From JACVRW01 sp035947555 (GTDB taxonomy: Bacteria > Actinomycetota > Thermoleophilia > Solirubrobacterales > Thermoleophilaceae), in assembly GCA_035947555.1 (NCBI GenBank), contig DASZJZ010000054.1, positions 1 to 7,001 of the forward strand: 7,001 bases of DNA, given 5' to 3'. Below the pieces are notes generated by a model. That model had not been told where the DNA came from, did not search any database, and saw nothing but the letters and a program-made list of their open reading frames with translations. Numbering within the stretch: position 1 is the stretch's first letter; each line of letters opens with the position of its first letter. Positions 5,097 to 7,001 of this stretch are shown here, piece after piece. Made by a program: the position numbers and the translations under genes.

Positions 5097-6530
5097 GTGA
5101 CCTTCCCACCCGGGCCCCGGCTGCCGCGCCTCGTGCAGGCGGCGCGCGTGACGGCCGGGCCGTACTCGTGGATGGACCGGCGCCGGCGGCGCCACGGCGA
5201 CGTGTTCTCGTCGCACTTCCCGTTCTTCGGCCGCGTGGTGTACGTGGCCGACCCGGCGCTCATCAAGGAGGTGTTCACCGGCGACCCGACGCTCTTCCAC
5301 GCGGGCGCGGCCAACGCGACGGTGCTCGGGGACGCGCTCGGCGAGCACTCCCTGCTCACACTCGACGAGGGCCGTCACCTGTCGCAGCGGAAGCTGCTGC
5401 TGCCGCCGTTCCACGGCGAGTCGGTGCGTCGCTACGCCGAGGTGATGGCGGCCGCGGCGGCGGACGAGGTGGCCCGCTGGCCGGTGGCACGGACGTTCGC
5501 GCTGCGCCCCCGCATGCAGGCGATCACGCTCGAGGTGATCCTGCGGGCGGTGTTCGGGGTGCGCGACGGCGAGCGGATGGACCTGTTCCGGGCGCGGATC
5601 CCACGCTTGGGCGAGCTGTCGAGCCCGCTCGACTGGCTGCCGTTCATGCAGCGCGACCTGGGCGGCCTGACGCCGGCGGCGCGCTTCCGGAAGGCGGTGG
5701 CGGCGGTGGACGAGCTGATCTACGCGGAGATCGCGGAGCGGCGGTCGGTGGTCGATGACGGCGTGGCGGAGCGGCGGGCGCTCGGCGCTGGCAGCCGCGA
5801 CGGCGCCCTCGCCCGCGACGACGTCCTCACGCTCCTGCTTCGCGCTCGCCACGAGGACGGCTCCCCGATGAGCGACATCGAGCTGCGCGACGAGCTGATG
5901 ACGCTGCTCACCGCCGGGCACGAGACCACGGCCACCGGGCTGTCCTGGGCCTTCGAGCGGCTGCTCCGCACGCCGCGTGTGCTGGCGAGGCTGATGGAGT
6001 CGCTCGACGACGACGAGTACCTCGACGCGGTGGTCAAGGAGACGCTGCGCGTGCGCCCGGTGGTGGTGGACGTGGCGCGACAGCTCCAGCGCGACATCGA
6101 GCTGGGCGGCTGGCGCCTCCCGGCAGGAACGCTCGTCTTGCCGGCCATCGCGGCGGTGCACATGCGGTCCGACCTGTATCCCTCGCCGCTCGAGTTCCAG
6201 CCGGCGCGGTTTCTGGGACAGCGAGCGGGTGGCGGCCGCGAGCGTTCGATCTCCCGGGGGGCGGAGTCGTATGCCTGGATCCCGTTCGGCGGCGGCGTGC
6301 GGCGCTGCATCGGGGCGTCGTTTGCGCAGGTGGAGATGCGGGTGGTGCTGCGCGAAGTGCTGCGGAGGGTGAGGCTGCGGGCGCCGTCGCAGCGGCCGGA
6401 GCGGGCGCAGGTGCGGCACGTGACCGTGGTGCCCGCCCGCGGCTGCCGGGTTGTGGTGGATGAGCGGCTACCCGGCGTCGAGACCGGCCAGCGCGAGGAG
6501 GTCGGCGGCCGGACGGCCGAGGTCGTCTAG
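5097..6530 (+). CDS. Cytochrome P450
   Basis: Heme-thiolate monooxygenase of 477 residues; the substrate is not predictable. From GTG 5097 the product begins MTFPPGPRLPRL, the proline-rich opening typical of soluble bacterial P450s of the mycobacterial CYP135/138 style. Conserved elements in order: C-helix region GRHLSQRKLLLPPFHGE (92-108), I-helix oxygen-activation motif AGHETT (273-278), K-helix ETLR (315-318), FQPARF near 367-372, and heme loop FGGGVRRCIG (397-406) with ligand Cys404. All key residues are present. A TTG at 5061 would add 12 residues but seems less likely. GTG 5097 has no Shine-Dalgarno and may be leaderless. Electron partners (ferredoxin, reductase) are absent from the window. 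The last roughly 20 residues are unlike P450 ends and correspond to the overlap with the opposing MmgE/PrpD gene. Confidence 0.95.
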   Translation: MTFPPGPRLPRLVQAARVTAGPYSWMDRRRRRHGDVFSSHFPFFGRVVYVADPALIKEVFTGDPTLFHAGAANATVLGDALGEHSLLTLDEGRHLSQRKLLLPPFHGESVRRYAEVMAAAAADEVARWPVARTFALRPRMQAITLEVILRAVFGVRDGERMDLFRARIPRLGELSSPLDWLPFMQRDLGGLTPAARFRKAVAAVDELIYAEIAERRSVVDDGVAERRALGAGSRDGALARDDVLTLLLRARHEDGSPMSDIELRDELMTLLTAGHETTATGLSWAFERLLRTPRVLARLMESLDDDEYLDAVVKETLRVRPVVVDVARQLQRDIELGGWRLPAGTLVLPAIAAVHMRSDLYPSPLEFQPARFLGQRAGGGRERSISRGAESYAWIPFGGGVRRCIGASFAQVEMRVVLREVLRRVRLRAPSQRPERAQVRHVTVVPARGCRVVVDERLPGVETGQREEVGGRTAEVV

Positions 6531-7001
6531 GGCGCCCGCCAGCTCCGCACCGGCGAGCCGTTCGACCTTCGCCCGGAGCGCGCCGGCGTCCATCGGGTTC
6601 GAGGGCGAGCCGAGCGCGGCGCGCACACGGGCGAGCACGGTGTCGCCCGCGGTGAGGACGAACTCGGACTCGAGGAGAGAGTGGTCGGTGCGGACGTCGA
6701 TGGAGCGCGCACGCTCGACCGCCGCGGCGTCGACGCCGTCGAAGCTCTCCACGACCGGCGGCCCATGGAGAAGCGTGTACGCGGTGAGATATGGGATGGA
6801 GAACTTGGCCTGAAGCCCATCGACAGGCTCGGGCCCGACGGCGGCCGCTTGGAGCGAGACAGGATGGACCGTGACGGTGAGGTGACCCGCAGCGGTGCCG
6901 CGCAGACCGCTCGTCGGCGTGCCGCGCTGCACGCCGCGCGCGACCGCGCGGCTCTGCTCCGCGCCCGCCGTCGCCTCGCCGCTGTGCACGCCGCCGCTCT
7001 C
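6468..7001 (-). CDS. MmgE/PrpD-family protein, C-terminal part (partial at window edge)
   Basis: The frame is open to the right edge with no convincing start, so only the C-terminal 177 residues are seen. A GTG at 6989 is in frame but lies inside the domain. Matches to the MmgE/PrpD family (2-methylcitrate dehydratase, cis-aconitate decarboxylase and relatives) are AKFSIPYLTAYTLLHG (about 6809-6762), the following ESFDGVD...VERARSIDVRTD segment, and GSPSNPM with LRAKVERLAG (about 6611-6540). Family members act on tricarboxylic-acid-like or other small acids in the cytoplasm; many are of unknown substrate. The visible portion does not contain enough of the active site to choose a reaction. The 3' end overlaps the 3' end of the P450 gene by 63 bases, and the family resemblance continues into the overlap, so its stop at 6468 is credible. 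Confidence 0.8.
   Translation of the reverse strand, partial: ESGGVHSGEATAGAEQSRAVARGVQRGTPTSGLRGTAAGHLTVTVHPVSLQAAAVGPEPVDGLQAKFSIPYLTAYTLLHGPPVVESFDGVDAAAVERARSIDVRTDHSLLESEFVLTAGDTVLARVRAALGSPSNPMDAGALRAKVERLAGAELAGALDDLGRPAADLLALAGLDAG

Noticed and set aside
5067..6419. Minus-strand 450-codon open frame opposite the P450
   Set aside because: Its His/Arg/Gln-rich composition is the usual antisense reading of a GC-rich gene, and the P450 on the other strand has every diagnostic motif.
6468..6989. MmgE/PrpD-like frame taken as a complete small gene starting at GTG 6989
   Set aside because: The frame stays open to the window edge and the family is much longer, so it is the 3' part of a truncated-by-window gene.

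Overview
This window is very GC-rich (roughly 70% or more by eye, with codon third positions almost all G or C). It is densely packed with genes that start at GTG as often as ATG. Gene content (a lipoprotein sugar-binding protein with an Asp/Gly linker, a ROK repressor, a P450, an SCP2/hydrolase fusion, a GDF-tailed membrane protein) suggests a soil-type actinobacterium, plausibly of the Thermoleophilia/Solirubrobacterales kind. The lineage is an inference from composition and protein style, because no rRNA or marker gene is present.

Layout from left to right. Minus strand, 33-2382: a two-gene operon read right to left, with a ROK/XylR-type regulator (1165-2382) followed 19 bases later by a xylose-type ABC substrate-binding lipoprotein (33-1145). 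The Shine-Dalgarno of the second gene overlaps the stop codon of the first. The membrane and ATPase parts of the transporter would be expected beyond the left edge. A 126-base divergent region (2383-2508) contains the only AT-rich island of the window, a TTATAA palindrome, a TTGACA box and a small inverted repeat. It is the best candidate for the ROK operator. Plus strand, 2509-3702: an alpha/beta hydrolase with an N-terminal SCP2-like lipid-binding domain. It converges on a minus-strand gene (3777-5057) for a signal-peptide-bearing membrane protein with a helical domain, a two-cysteine block and a Gly-Asp-Phe tail. Only 39 bases separate that gene's GTG start from the probable GTG start of a divergent cytochrome P450 (5097-6530). 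The P450 gene overlaps tail-to-tail by 63 bases with the 3' part of an MmgE/PrpD-family gene (6468-7001, minus), which runs off the right edge.

Functionally, the left part is a sugar-uptake and sugar-sensing unit, most likely for D-xylose or a related pentose. The remaining genes (hydrolase, membrane protein, P450, PrpD-like enzyme) look like independent transcription units rather than one pathway. I see no tRNA, rRNA, insertion sequence, CRISPR array, phage gene or defence system. The most unusual items are the SCP2-hydrolase fusion, the GDF-tailed membrane protein, and the compact divergent P450/membrane-protein start region, which leaves no room for ordinary leaders.
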